Shown: positions 1 through 7,125, counted from the first letter of the stretch. The stretch is DNA of 15,852 bases from UBA3222 sp002363035 (GCA_946646575.1 CAMPCR010000021.1:1-15852), one strand, 5' to 3'. The notes: generated by a model from the sequence alone, not told the origin. Numbers and translations are program-made.

Positions 1-93
1 CGCAGGGCGTCGGATACGGAAGACGTTTGAGGAAAGGGCAGAGCGAGGGCGAACCGTAAACGGTTACTCCTTCCCGCGAATTTTCCCAAGCGT

Positions 94-837
94 CTATTCC
101 GTTATCCTGTCGCCCTCAAAGCGGGAAGCCCACAGTCGGTAACACAACAAACTCATTATTGTGACAACGCAAACGATCGGTATCGCCTTTTTTAACTCGT
201 TGACTGCATCGGGTGTTCCAACCACAACGCGCAAATACGTGACCGGCATTCTTCCCGTCCATGACGGCGGTACATATTCCCACACAAGCCTGCCTAAATC
301 CGTAAGCATGAGTGCGCCGAGCAGTCCGGCAAAAAGACCCGTTCCGACGGACGCGCCTTTCCCGAAACGGAATGCGATGATCATTTGCACGATGTAAAGC
401 GGAATAGCGCTGCACCACATCATCAGTGCCGCCGTCAAATATGTGATCATACCGATATCGCAATTATTTGCGATCATCCGAAATCCCGCTCCGAAAATCA
501 CGGCCGTCAAAACAACCGAGAAAAGTCCCGAGAGCGACAGAAAGATAAGCTTCGACCAAAACGCCGTCGTCTTACGGGGTTGGGAGAGTAAATTTTGGAA
601 ACGACCGGCATTCTGTTCATGCTCCGCGACATCGGCGGCAAAGATCCCGATTAAAATCGGAAATCCCGCTCCGACGGACTCGAAAAAACCGATAATCTTC
701 GCGGATGCACTCCATCCCGTAAAGGCATAATAGAATAAAAACAATGCGTTGATCGCAACGGGGAGCCAAATATGTGCCCATAAAACGGGCAGGTTTTTCA
801 TTTTTAAAAAGTCCGCTTTGAGAGATCTCCCTAGCAT
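94..837 (-). CDS. Lantibiotic-immunity-type ABC transporter permease, MutG/EpiG-like
   Basis: Integral membrane subunit of an ABC-2 type transporter; in the known family it works with a MutE-like permease and an ATPase to expel cationic lantibiotics from the membrane. About 247 residues with six hydrophobic stretches. Family-like features are the EHEQNAGRFQNLL motif after the second membrane segment and the late WEYVPPSWTGRMP loop. I place the start at the ATG at 837, not further upstream, because GAGGTGA lies 7 bases before it and because ATGCTAG overlaps the stop of the preceding permease, as expected for coupled translation. It is the last gene of a three-gene set. No lantibiotic precursor or modification gene is visible here, so a role in self-immunity, peptide resistance or export of another peptide is inference. 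The family is typical of Firmicutes, so transfer is likely. Confidence 0.85.
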   Translation of the reverse strand: MLGRSLKADFLKMKNLPVLWAHIWLPVAINALFLFYYAFTGWSASAKIIGFFESVGAGFPILIGIFAADVAEHEQNAGRFQNLLSQPRKTTAFWSKLIFLSLSGLFSVVLTAVIFGAGFRMIANNCDIGMITYLTAALMMWCSAIPLYIVQMIIAFRFGKGASVGTGLFAGLLGALMLTDLGRLVWEYVPPSWTGRMPVTYLRVVVGTPDAVNELKKAIPIVCVVTIMSLLCYRLWASRFEGDRITE

Positions 838-1571
838 TTTTGATTCACCTCGAATTTCCGAAACCAATAAAGAAACAATGTTGTCGCAATGCCAAACCAT
901 ATAACGGAAATACCTATCCCCGGTAAAATCACCGCGGTATTCAGAAGCGGATCTCCGACCTCCGCCTTAATACCGTTGGGAAGCACATGCAACAACGGAC
1001 ATAAAATTCTTCCCGGGATTGCGGAAGGTAAAATAAACCATTTTTCGGAGGATGCCGCAACGATTCCGCCGATTGACAAAAAGACGCATACCAACAGTTC
1101 CGAAACCATACCGAAGCGCTCGCCGAGGAACAGAAACAAGGGTATTTGCCAAAGTTCCGAAATAGTCAGTACAAATACGGAAGCAACGGCACCGCCCACG
1201 GGTACGCTCGTCGTCAGAAGCGTTCCGCCGACAAAAGCTCCCGCGAATATAATGACATTGGACACCAAGATCGCGCATCCCATATAAAGGATCTTACCCA
1301 GCATCAACTTTCCTTTATCTTCGGGAAGCGTCATCATATGGCAGTATTTGGTTTTTTTCTCCCTTGATAAGGACAGATAGCAGAAAACGGCAATCATCCC
1401 CGGAAGCATAAGCACATACCACCAGTTCCACACGCTCTCCGCGTAGCTTTCGGTCATGCCCAAAGTCAGTACAAAAGCCAACGCAAACACCGCTACCGGA
1501 AAGAGTACAATCCCTCTGCGTTCCATGGTGTTCCTTGTTTTCTTATACTCCGCTTTAAGAATGTTAATCAT
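831..1571 (-). CDS. Lantibiotic-immunity-type ABC transporter permease, MutE/EpiE-like
   Basis: First permease of the ABC-2 pair, 246 residues and about six membrane segments. It starts with a short cytoplasmic stretch rich in Lys and Arg (MINILKAEYKKTRNT), followed by a membrane helix and the WNWWYVLMLPG loop that is typical of MutE/EpiE proteins; SLSREKKTKYCHMMTLPEDK then forms a basic cytoplasmic loop. The start ATG lies 5 bases after the TAA of the ATPase gene and has no Shine-Dalgarno sequence of its own, so translation probably depends on the upstream gene. Its stop overlaps the start of the second permease. Partnership with the ATPase and MutG-like subunit is well supported by order and spacing; the peptide substrate is unknown. 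Confidence 0.85.
   Translation of the reverse strand: MINILKAEYKKTRNTMERRGIVLFPVAVFALAFVLTLGMTESYAESVWNWWYVLMLPGMIAVFCYLSLSREKKTKYCHMMTLPEDKGKLMLGKILYMGCAILVSNVIIFAGAFVGGTLLTTSVPVGGAVASVFVLTISELWQIPLFLFLGERFGMVSELLVCVFLSIGGIVAASSEKWFILPSAIPGRILCPLLHVLPNGIKAEVGDPLLNTAVILPGIGISVIWFGIATTLFLYWFRKFEVNQKC
845..851 (-). promoter_or_regulatory. Strong Shine-Dalgarno site of the MutG-like permease gene
   Basis: GAGGTGA on the minus strand, 7 bases before the ATG at 837, inside the 3' end of the preceding permease gene. It decides the start: the alternative upstream start would place the ribosome site within the coding sequence and add a non-homologous N-terminus. Confidence 0.7.
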
Positions 1572-1576
1572 TAGAC

Positions 1577-2278
1577 TTAACGGTTTTTTCCGTTTTCTCT
1601 TACCACATTCATGAAAAGTTCTTCCAGATTTTCTCCCGCTTTCAACGGACCTTCATATCCCAGAATTCCGTTCGAGATAATTCCCACATGATCGGCGACC
1701 ATTTGTACTTCCGAAAGAATATGACTGGAAAGAATAACCGTCATTCCCTGCGCCGGAAAAGAACGGATCAATTGACGCAGCTCCTCAATGCCTATCGGAT
1801 CCAGACCGTTGACGGGTTCATCCAAGATTAATAACTCGGGATTTCCGAGAAGCGCCATGGCAATCCCCAGTCTTTGTTTCATGCCGAGGGAGAACTGCCC
1901 GGCTTTTTTCTTTCCGGTATCCGTGAGAGAAACGGTTCGTAATACGGCATCGATTTTCTTCTCATCCGCATTCAACAGCAGTGTTCGAACTTTCAGGTTG
2001 TCTCTTGCGGACAGATTTTCGTAAATCGGCGGATTTTCGATCAAAGCGCCAATTTTGACGAGCACCTTGCGGCTCCACGGTTTTCCGTCGAACAGAATTT
2101 CTCCCGAATCGGGCTTTAACATTCCGACGATCATTTTCAGAATGGTAGACTTTCCGGCTCCGTTCGGTCCCAACAGTCCGTATATCTTTCCCTTTTCAAT
2201 GTTCAGCGATACCTTGTCGACCGCTTTTTGTTTTTTAAAGAACTTGCAAAGCTCCGTTGTCTGCAACATCATCCCCAT
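1577..2278 (-). CDS. Lantibiotic-immunity-type ABC transporter ATPase, MutF/SpaF-like
   Basis: Cytoplasmic ATPase that powers the two downstream permeases. 233 residues. Visible motifs: Walker A GPNGAGKST (37-45), Q-loop region ENPPIYENL (81-89), signature FSLGMKQRLGIA (129-140; SLGMKQ replaces the usual LSGGQ, as in bacteriocin-immunity ATPases), Walker B LLILDEP (149-155), D-loop GLD (158-160) and H-loop SSH (184-186). All catalytic residues are present. It lies 33 bp after lpxA on the same strand and could be read from the lpx transcript, but it has a strong Shine-Dalgarno site (AAGGA, 6-base spacing) unlike the lpx genes. The general ABC-2 ATPase assignment is certain; the lantibiotic-type call rests on the ATPase sequence and on the two permease types that follow. 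Confidence 0.92.
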   Translation of the reverse strand: MGMMLQTTELCKFFKKQKAVDKVSLNIEKGKIYGLLGPNGAGKSTILKMIVGMLKPDSGEILFDGKPWSRKVLVKIGALIENPPIYENLSARDNLKVRTLLLNADEKKIDAVLRTVSLTDTGKKKAGQFSLGMKQRLGIAMALLGNPELLILDEPVNGLDPIGIEELRQLIRSFPAQGMTVILSSHILSEVQMVADHVGIISNGILGYEGPLKAGENLEELFMNVVRENGKNR

Positions 2279-2284
2279 GGAAAT

Positions 2285-2289
2285 TCCTT
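2285..2289 (-). promoter_or_regulatory. Strong Shine-Dalgarno site of the ABC ATPase gene
   Basis: AAGGA on the minus strand, 6 bases before the ATG at 2278; a second AAGGA lies just upstream at 2292-2296. It fixes the start and contrasts with the lpx, HIT and transporter genes, which lack such sites. Confidence 0.7.
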
Positions 2290-2311
2290 CTTCCTTTAAT
2301 TTAACACATTA

Positions 2312-3091
2312 TCACGCCAGTCCTCTCTCGGAATTTTCCTCAAAAAATGACTCCAAAACATGCTTAATTTTCGGATAACGTGAAAAATCCGGTAACTTCC
2401 GAACCGCCTCCAACGCCTGCGTGCGATTGAAGTGCGATTCGTACAGCAATTTGAAGCACGCTTTAATGAAGGTACGTTCGTCTTCCGAAAAGTTGTTGCG
2501 CATCATGCCGATGCGATTGTAGCTTTTCACGACGGCGGGAGCACCGGCGGCGATCATAAACGGCGGCAGGTCTTTTTTCAAAAAACTGTGCCCGGCGAGC
2601 ATCGCATACGCGCCGATACGGCAAAATTGATGAATGGAGGAATTCCCGCCGATGTTGGCATAATCGTCAATATGAACATGCCCGCCCGTTGCCACCTGCG
2701 CGCTCATGATAATGTGATCGCCCAGACGGCAATCGTGCCCGATATGCGAGTATGCCAGGATGTAATTGCAATTCCCGATGACGGTTGCATCGCCGTCGGC
2801 GGTAGCGGTGTGAACCGAAACATATTCGCGGAAGGTATTCCCGTCGCCGATGTTCAGTCGACAAACGCCGCCTTTGTGCTTTAAATCGTGCGTTTTGCCG
2901 CCGATAAAGGCGTAAGGATAAATGTGATTATTTTTCCCGACGGTCGTATACCCGTCGACTGTTGCGTGATGTTCGATGACGGTGTTTGCGCCGACGATTG
3001 CGTGTGCACCGATATAGGCATACGCGCCGACCGTCACGCCTTCATCCAACGAGGCACCCGGTTCGACAACGGCGGTCGGATGGACAGGCAT
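2312..3091 (-). CDS. lpxA: Acyl-[ACP]-UDP-N-acetylglucosamine O-acyltransferase
   Basis: First enzyme of lipid A synthesis: moves a 3-hydroxyacyl chain from acyl carrier protein to the 3-OH of UDP-GlcNAc, in the cytoplasm. 259 residues, the usual length. Residues 1-190 are hexapeptide repeats that form a left-handed beta helix (for example VTVGAYAYIGAHAIVGANTV). The catalytic His lies in YSHIGHDCRLG (H119), followed by the conserved GGNSSIHQFCRIGAYAM. The C-terminal part, from about 190, is the helical domain that binds acyl carrier protein. The start is 1 base after the stop of lpxC-fabZ, so the two are translationally coupled. The order lpxC-fabZ-lpxA resembles the lpx operons of several Gram-negative groups. 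Confidence 0.97.
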   Translation of the reverse strand: MPVHPTAVVEPGASLDEGVTVGAYAYIGAHAIVGANTVIEHHATVDGYTTVGKNNHIYPYAFIGGKTHDLKHKGGVCRLNIGDGNTFREYVSVHTATADGDATVIGNCNYILAYSHIGHDCRLGDHIIMSAQVATGGHVHIDDYANIGGNSSIHQFCRIGAYAMLAGHSFLKKDLPPFMIAAGAPAVVKSYNRIGMMRNNFSEDERTFIKACFKLLYESHFNRTQALEAVRKLPDFSRYPKIKHVLESFFEENSERGLA

Positions 3092-3092
3092 A

Positions 3093-4391
3093 TCAGCGGT
3101 TTCCCATCATGAACATCAATTCTGCGGAAGAGACGACTTTATCCTTCACAAAGCATTGCCCTTCGGCGTAACCGATGCGGTTATTTTTGATTTTAAGCAA
3201 TTTTACTTCGATGCGCAGTTGGTCGCCCGGTTGAACGATTTGCCGAAATTTAACCTTATCCGCGCTCATGAAAAACGCCTGTTTGTACGTGCCGTTTCCG
3301 CCCAAGCGGCTTCCGAGCAACAGCCCCGCCGTCTGCGCCATGGCTTCGAGTTGCAATACGCCCGGGAAAACGGGATTTTCCGGGAAGTGCCCCGTGAAAC
3401 AGGGTTCATTCATCGTTATGTTTTTGACGGCAACCACCGTGTCTTCACCCAACGTTAAAACGCGGTCGACCATGACGAACGGGTAGCGGTGTGGCAGGTG
3501 CTTTAAAATTTCATAAATGTCCAGAGCCGCCGAATCGTCGCGATCGGGCAACGGCAATGATGATGTTTCTTCCTGCGCACGGATGGTTTTTGCCAGTGCG
3601 ATATTGAGCGCGTGCCCCGTTTTGATGGCAATGATGTGACCTTTGACGGTGTGTCCCAGCAACGCCAAATCGCCCAAAATATCGAGAATTTTGTGGCGTA
3701 CGAACTCATCAGGGTAGCGCAACGGTTCGTTTGAAAGCAATCGATCGCCCTTGATGACAACGGCGCAGTCGAGCGTGCCGCCTTTGATTTTTCCGGCTTT
3801 TATGAGCGGTTCGATATCTTCGTAGGTGCAGAAGGTGCGCGCCGAAGCCAGTTCGCGTTCATAAATGTCTGCGTCAATGTCCAACGATAAATGTTGCGTG
3901 TGGGTTTTGCGATCGTCGGTCGAAGTGCAGGTGATTTTCAAACCGTCATACGGCAACATCATAATCGAGCGATCGTCTTTAACCATGGAAATCGGCTCCG
4001 TGATTTCCCAACAAGCCGCTTCCGCCGATTGCGTTTCCAAACCGACCGACAGAAAAGCTTCGACCCATGGTTTGGCGGAACCGTCCAGAATCGGGATTTC
4101 GCAACCGTCGCACTCGATGCGCGCATTTGTGATCCCCAAGCCGTAACAGGCGCTCAGCAGATGTTCGACGGTGTGAATTTTGATGCCGTCTTTGCTTAAA
4201 GATGTCGCACGCACGCAATCGTCAACGTAATCAAGCGATGCGGGAATTTGAATGACACTTCCGCCGTTTCGAACATAAAAAACAAGACCATGCTCCTCGG
4301 GTGCCGGCGAAACAACAATCGATGCGGGAAGCCCCGTATGTAAACCATTTCCAGAAAGCGTAACCGAACGCCGCAATGTTTTTTGTTTCAT
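3093..4391 (-). CDS. lpxC/fabZ: Bifunctional UDP-3-O-acyl-GlcNAc deacetylase / 3-hydroxyacyl-ACP dehydratase
   Basis: 432-residue natural fusion. Residues 1 to about 275 are LpxC, the zinc deacetylase that commits to lipid A: zinc site HTVEH (H73, H77, with E76 as base), second site RHKILDILGD (H233, D237) and KTGH (H260). A short linker (about 275-290) leads to FabZ (about 291-432), the hot-dog dehydratase of fatty acid elongation: LPHRYPFVMVDRV, catalytic His in FTGHFPENPVFPG (H335) and catalytic Glu in LQLEAMAQ (E349). Both halves keep their catalytic residues. The fusion links use of 3-hydroxyacyl chains for lipid A with their dehydration for phospholipids, two competing fates. Known in Bacteroidota and some PVC-group bacteria. 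The ATG at 4391 has no Shine-Dalgarno sequence and overlaps, as ATGA, the stop of a short upstream open frame. Confidence 0.97.
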   Translation of the reverse strand: MKQKTLRRSVTLSGNGLHTGLPASIVVSPAPEEHGLVFYVRNGGSVIQIPASLDYVDDCVRATSLSKDGIKIHTVEHLLSACYGLGITNARIECDGCEIPILDGSAKPWVEAFLSVGLETQSAEAACWEITEPISMVKDDRSIMMLPYDGLKITCTSTDDRKTHTQHLSLDIDADIYERELASARTFCTYEDIEPLIKAGKIKGGTLDCAVVIKGDRLLSNEPLRYPDEFVRHKILDILGDLALLGHTVKGHIIAIKTGHALNIALAKTIRAQEETSSLPLPDRDDSAALDIYEILKHLPHRYPFVMVDRVLTLGEDTVVAVKNITMNEPCFTGHFPENPVFPGVLQLEAMAQTAGLLLGSRLGGNGTYKQAFFMSADKVKFRQIVQPGDQLRIEVKLLKIKNNRIGYAEGQCFVKDKVVSSAELMFMMGNR

Positions 4392-4447
4392 GAGAACAAC
4401 CCACCCGCAGTCTGCAAATTTTCGGCGGTTATTTCAATCTTAAACAC
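4388..4447 (-). other. Possible 19-residue leader peptide coupled to lpxC
   Basis: A GTG-initiated frame encoding about MFKIEITAENLQTAGGLFS whose TGA overlaps the lpxC ATG (ATGA). It lies in the 113-base gap between the HIT gene and lpxC. The same frame stays open back to the HIT stop codon and is in phase with the HIT gene, so it could be the open end of an ancestral extension, a coupling peptide, or chance. No Shine-Dalgarno sequence is seen. Confidence 0.2.
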
Positions 4448-4504
4448 ATTGCTGGAACCGTTATGAGCCGCCGCAACGGCACAACCCGATGCCGATGTGC
4501 ATCC

Positions 4505-4849
4505 TTATCCCGGCGGCCATTGGAGTGAACGCCCGCCGAGCACGTGGACATGCAGGTGCGGGACGGTTTCGCCGCCGTCCTTCCCGCAGTTAATCACGAC
4601 ACGAAAACCGCTCTCACGGATACCCTTTAATTCCGCGACGATATCGGCAACCGTCAGCAAATGCCCGAGTAACGCTTCCTGTTCGACTTTTGCTTCCGAC
4701 AGGCGCGCAATCGGCGTTTTCGGAATTACCAGACAGTGAACGGGTGCCTGCGGCGCAACATCGTGAAACGCCAGGCAATGTTCATCTTCGTACACGATTT
4801 TTGCCGGAATTTCGCGATCGATGATTTTTTGGAAAACGGTTTTCTCCAT
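4505..4849 (-). CDS. HIT family (HINT-like) purine nucleotide phosphoramidase
   Basis: Small cytoplasmic nucleotide hydrolase of the histidine-triad superfamily; HINT members cleave P-N bonds of purine nucleoside phosphoramidates. 114 residues, a normal single-domain length. The triad is HLHVHVLGG (H98, H100, H102) and the protein ends in the family's typical WPPG. N-terminal FQKIIDREIPAKIVYEDE and the following APQAPVHCLVIPK are also characteristic. It begins with ATG, without a Shine-Dalgarno sequence, and lies 113 bases before lpxC on the same strand; a functional link with lipid A synthesis is not implied by the family. Its physiological substrate cannot be told from sequence. Confidence 0.95.
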   Translation of the reverse strand: MEKTVFQKIIDREIPAKIVYEDEHCLAFHDVAPQAPVHCLVIPKTPIARLSEAKVEQEALLGHLLTVADIVAELKGIRESGFRVVINCGKDGGETVPHLHVHVLGGRSLQWPPG

Positions 4850-4977
4850 AAAGGTTATGTATCTTATTTTCTTTGAAAAAGGAGAAACTTGGCAATTAGA
4901 AAGACAAAGATAGCACGATTCACAACGGCACGATGAATTTTAAATATAGACATATTGTCTCCATGACGGGAACTCAT

Positions 4978-5740
4978 TTAACAGGGATATTGCGCTAAAT
5001 CACAATGATAACTTCTCAGCGTTAAGTCCAAGGTACGTTCCAAATCATTGGGCATGCGACGCGTTGACGGAAAGTCCGATAACGGTTCGATAATACGATT
5101 TTTTTTGAGGGCACTGTCGTACATTTCGAGCGATTGAACGAGCAATGAAATTTCATATTCGTAGACTTTGTATGCCATGGAGTGGAATGTATCCGCTTCG
5201 GTCGGTTGTAGATGCATGCGTGTGATATATAACCCCGTGTCGGTGATATCCCTCTTCTCTTCTCTTCTCTTCTCTTCTCTTCTCTTCAAACTCCCCACTT
5301 AAGGTGTGTACCGTAACCCCGATTGGCAAATTTTTCAGAATGCTCCATTTAAAAGCATCCAAACCTCTTGCGTACGGTGAGTACCCCGGGTGTGCATTGA
5401 TGAACGTGACCTTGTGGAGCAAATCGTTTGGTATAAGCCCCACACCTGCGATTAAAACAGGTGTCTCGCCGATCTCGTTGATATGGTCGGATAAATACTC
5501 GATGGACGGTAGCGATATGCATCGAAAATCCAAATTTCGGCAAAGCCTTTGCGTTTCAATGGCGTGCAGGTCGGATGGACGATGTTGCAACAGAGGTCGG
5601 AACGTCTTTTTGTACGTCATGGGGTGACAAAACACCGTGACATTCCGATAACCTTTGGCTTTCAGCAACATTAACACATCGTACGTTTTTCGATGCGGGC
5701 AATCGTAGGTTACGACGTAAACGGGAGAGGTAGCATTCAT
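4978..5740 (-). CDS. Formyltransferase-domain protein (sugar N-formyltransferase-like), phase-variable, out of frame here
   Basis: Transfers a formyl group from 10-formyl-tetrahydrofolate to an amino group; the closest pattern I recognise is the sugar N-formyltransferases of surface polysaccharide loci. The start frame carries NAHPGYSPYARGLDAFKW with catalytic N115 and H117, then GVTVHTLSGEF. After this come seven copies of a pentamer, which change frame. The other frame continues as DITDTGLYITRMHLQPTEAD and DTFHSMAYKVYEYEIS, matching the family's DxG catalytic loop and C-terminus. As sequenced, translation gives about 195 residues ending at 5153, without the catalytic Asp. Eight copies would give 255 residues, five copies 250. 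I chose the ATG at 5740; a TTG at 5770 is possible. It is unlikely to be methionyl-tRNA formyltransferase, as it lacks the second domain of about 100 residues. Substrate unknown. Confidence 0.82.
5252..5287. repeat. Pentanucleotide simple sequence repeat, seven copies, inside the formyltransferase gene
   Basis: A perfect 36-base tract of period five: CTCTT on the plus strand, AAGAG on the coding minus strand, seven full units plus one base. It codes for a highly charged Glu/Lys/Arg run (EEKRREEKRREE). Because the unit is not a multiple of three, each gain or loss shifts the frame. The tract lies between the His-containing active-site part and the DTG catalytic loop. From the flanking frames, n = 5, 8 or 11 units is in frame; n = 7, as here, is not. 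Confidence 0.97.
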
Positions 5741-5813
5741 ATGTTTCTTAAGACAGTTGAGTGTAGACAAGACTTTGCGATTGTTTTTGACTTTTTAATC
5801 ACTCTTTGCTTTT

Positions 5814-6089
5814 TTGAGCGTAGTTCTCGTGATCGATAAGAAAAGCAAAAAAACACCTCCGTTCGAAGTTGCGATGCAACGCCTGGAAGCGATTGTTCAT
5901 ACATTGGAAGCTGGCGATATTCCGTTGGAGCGTTTGGTGAAAACTTACGAAGAAGGGCTGGTTTATCAAAAAATTTGCCAAGCGCATTTGGAACGCGCCG
6001 ATTTTTCACTGAAACGGTTAAATGATGACGGAACGATGACGGAAGTATCGGAGCAAGAGAAGAACGGGAAGCAATGCGATACGGATTAA
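5814..6089 (+). CDS. xseB: Exodeoxyribonuclease VII small subunit
   Basis: Small subunit of the XseA-XseB nuclease, which degrades single-stranded DNA from both ends; several XseB chains bind the long helical arm of XseA. 91 residues from a TTG at 5814, or 86 from the GTG at 5829, which gives the more family-like N-terminus (IDKKSKKTPPFEVAMQ). The core PFEVAMQRLEAIVHTLEAGD and PLERLVKTYEEGLVY are the two helices of the family; the tail is variable. No xseA lies in the window. It is divergent from the formyltransferase gene, with only about 70-90 bases between starts, so the two promoters must overlap or abut. The isomerase gene follows 52 bases later, probably in one transcript. Confidence 0.9.
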   Translation: MSVVLVIDKKSKKTPPFEVAMQRLEAIVHTLEAGDIPLERLVKTYEEGLVYQKICQAHLERADFSLKRLNDDGTMTEVSEQEKNGKQCDTD

Positions 6090-6141
6090 AGTTTATCGAC
6101 GGGATGGATTGTTGTGAGAAAATGTTGCGTTTTATTTTTAA

Positions 6142-7125
6142 TTGGAAGAAAACGGTTGTAAGGTTGTGAATTTCAGTTCGATTGCGAAACAGGTCCTATC
6201 GGAAGAAGCCAAAAGCTTACATCAGCTTTATGAGCGTTTTGACTGTGAAGCGTTTTCGCATGTTGCGGAGTTGATTCTTAAATACAAAGGGAAGGTTGTT
6301 TTTTCTGGGATCGGAAAATCCGGTTATATCGCACAAAAATTAACTTCGACGTTCAACAGTACGGGGACGCGTGCAGTTTATTTGCATCCGGCGGAGGCAT
6401 TGCACGGGGATTTGGGGATTTATTCACACGGCGATCCGACGATTATGCTGTCGCGCAGCGGGAGTACGCGTGAATTGTTGGATTTGTTGCCGTTTATTAA
6501 CCAATTTCAATCGCCCGTGATTGCGATGGTCGGAAATTTATCGTCGCCGTTGGCGGAAGCGGCGGATTATGTGTTGGATGCTTCGGTAACAAGGGAGGCG
6601 GATCCGATGGGATTTGTGCCGACATCCAGTACGACGGTTGCGTTGGCACTCGGTGATGCATTGGCGTGTGCGTTGATGCAGGCGCGCGGGTTTAAACATG
6701 AGGATTTTCTGCGTTTTCACCCGGGTGGGCAGTTGGGGAAAAGTCTCAGCCGCACCGTCGGAGATTGCGCGCGTCCGTTGAAGCAGGTGGCTTGTCTAAA
6801 GCCCGAAAGTTCGTTGCGGGAGGTGGTGATTGCCATGACGGAAAAACCGCTGGGTGCCGCGTTTGTTATGGATGGCGATAGGCTTGTCGGTTTGATTTGC
6901 GAGGGGGATATTCGTCGGTCGTTGCAATCGGAGAAATCTTTGGAACAATTAGTGGCATCCGATATGATGTCGTGCCAGCCGATTACTGTTTTTGAGGATA
7001 TTAAATTGGAAGAAGCGTTACAGTTGATGGAAGACCGACCGCATCCGCTAAACGTATTGCCGGTATTAAAGCAAGACGGAAGTTTGTACGGTCTGTTTCG
7101 ACTGCATGATGCGTATCGACATTAG
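6142..7125 (+). CDS. kdsD: D-arabinose 5-phosphate isomerase, KpsF/GutQ/KdsD family
   Basis: Interconverts ribulose 5-phosphate and arabinose 5-phosphate, the first step to Kdo, the sugar linking lipid A to the LPS core. 327 residues: a SIS sugar-isomerase domain (about 40-180), then two CBS domains (about 205-327). Counting from the TTG at 6142, the catalytic residues known from E. coli KdsD fall at matching numbers: K59 in GIGKSGY, E111 in SGSTREL, E152 in TREADP and H193 in FHPGGQLGK. The GTG at 6166 is an alternative start just before the conserved region. CBS residues such as GDRLVGLICEGDIRR and GSLYGLFRLHD look intact. It serves the same pathway as the lpx genes on the other strand, although not in one operon with them. 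Confidence 0.95.
   Translation: MEENGCKVVNFSSIAKQVLSEEAKSLHQLYERFDCEAFSHVAELILKYKGKVVFSGIGKSGYIAQKLTSTFNSTGTRAVYLHPAEALHGDLGIYSHGDPTIMLSRSGSTRELLDLLPFINQFQSPVIAMVGNLSSPLAEAADYVLDASVTREADPMGFVPTSSTTVALALGDALACALMQARGFKHEDFLRFHPGGQLGKSLSRTVGDCARPLKQVACLKPESSLREVVIAMTEKPLGAAFVMDGDRLVGLICEGDIRRSLQSEKSLEQLVASDMMSCQPITVFEDIKLEEALQLMEDRPHPLNVLPVLKQDGSLYGLFRLHDAYRH

Noticed and set aside
1..93. Terminator or start of a further gene after the ABC cassette
   Set aside because: There is a short inverted pair (AACCG / CGGTT at 52-65) without a T-run and a GGAAGGAG on the minus strand without a start codon at good distance; too little sequence to decide.
94..2278. LPS export transporter (Lpt or MsbA), given the lpx neighbours
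   Set aside because: The permeases are six-helix MutE/MutG types and the ATPase has the SLGMKQ signature; they do not resemble LptF/G or the fused MsbA.
2432..2884. 150-residue plus-strand open frame opposite lpxA
   Set aside because: Shadow of the conserved lpxA hexapeptide coding sequence; no independent signal.
4978..5740. Methionyl-tRNA formyltransferase or PurN
   Set aside because: The joined protein of about 250 residues lacks the C-terminal tRNA-binding domain of Fmt, and the motifs around NAHPGYSPYARG and the YEYEIS tail fit sugar N-formyltransferases better.
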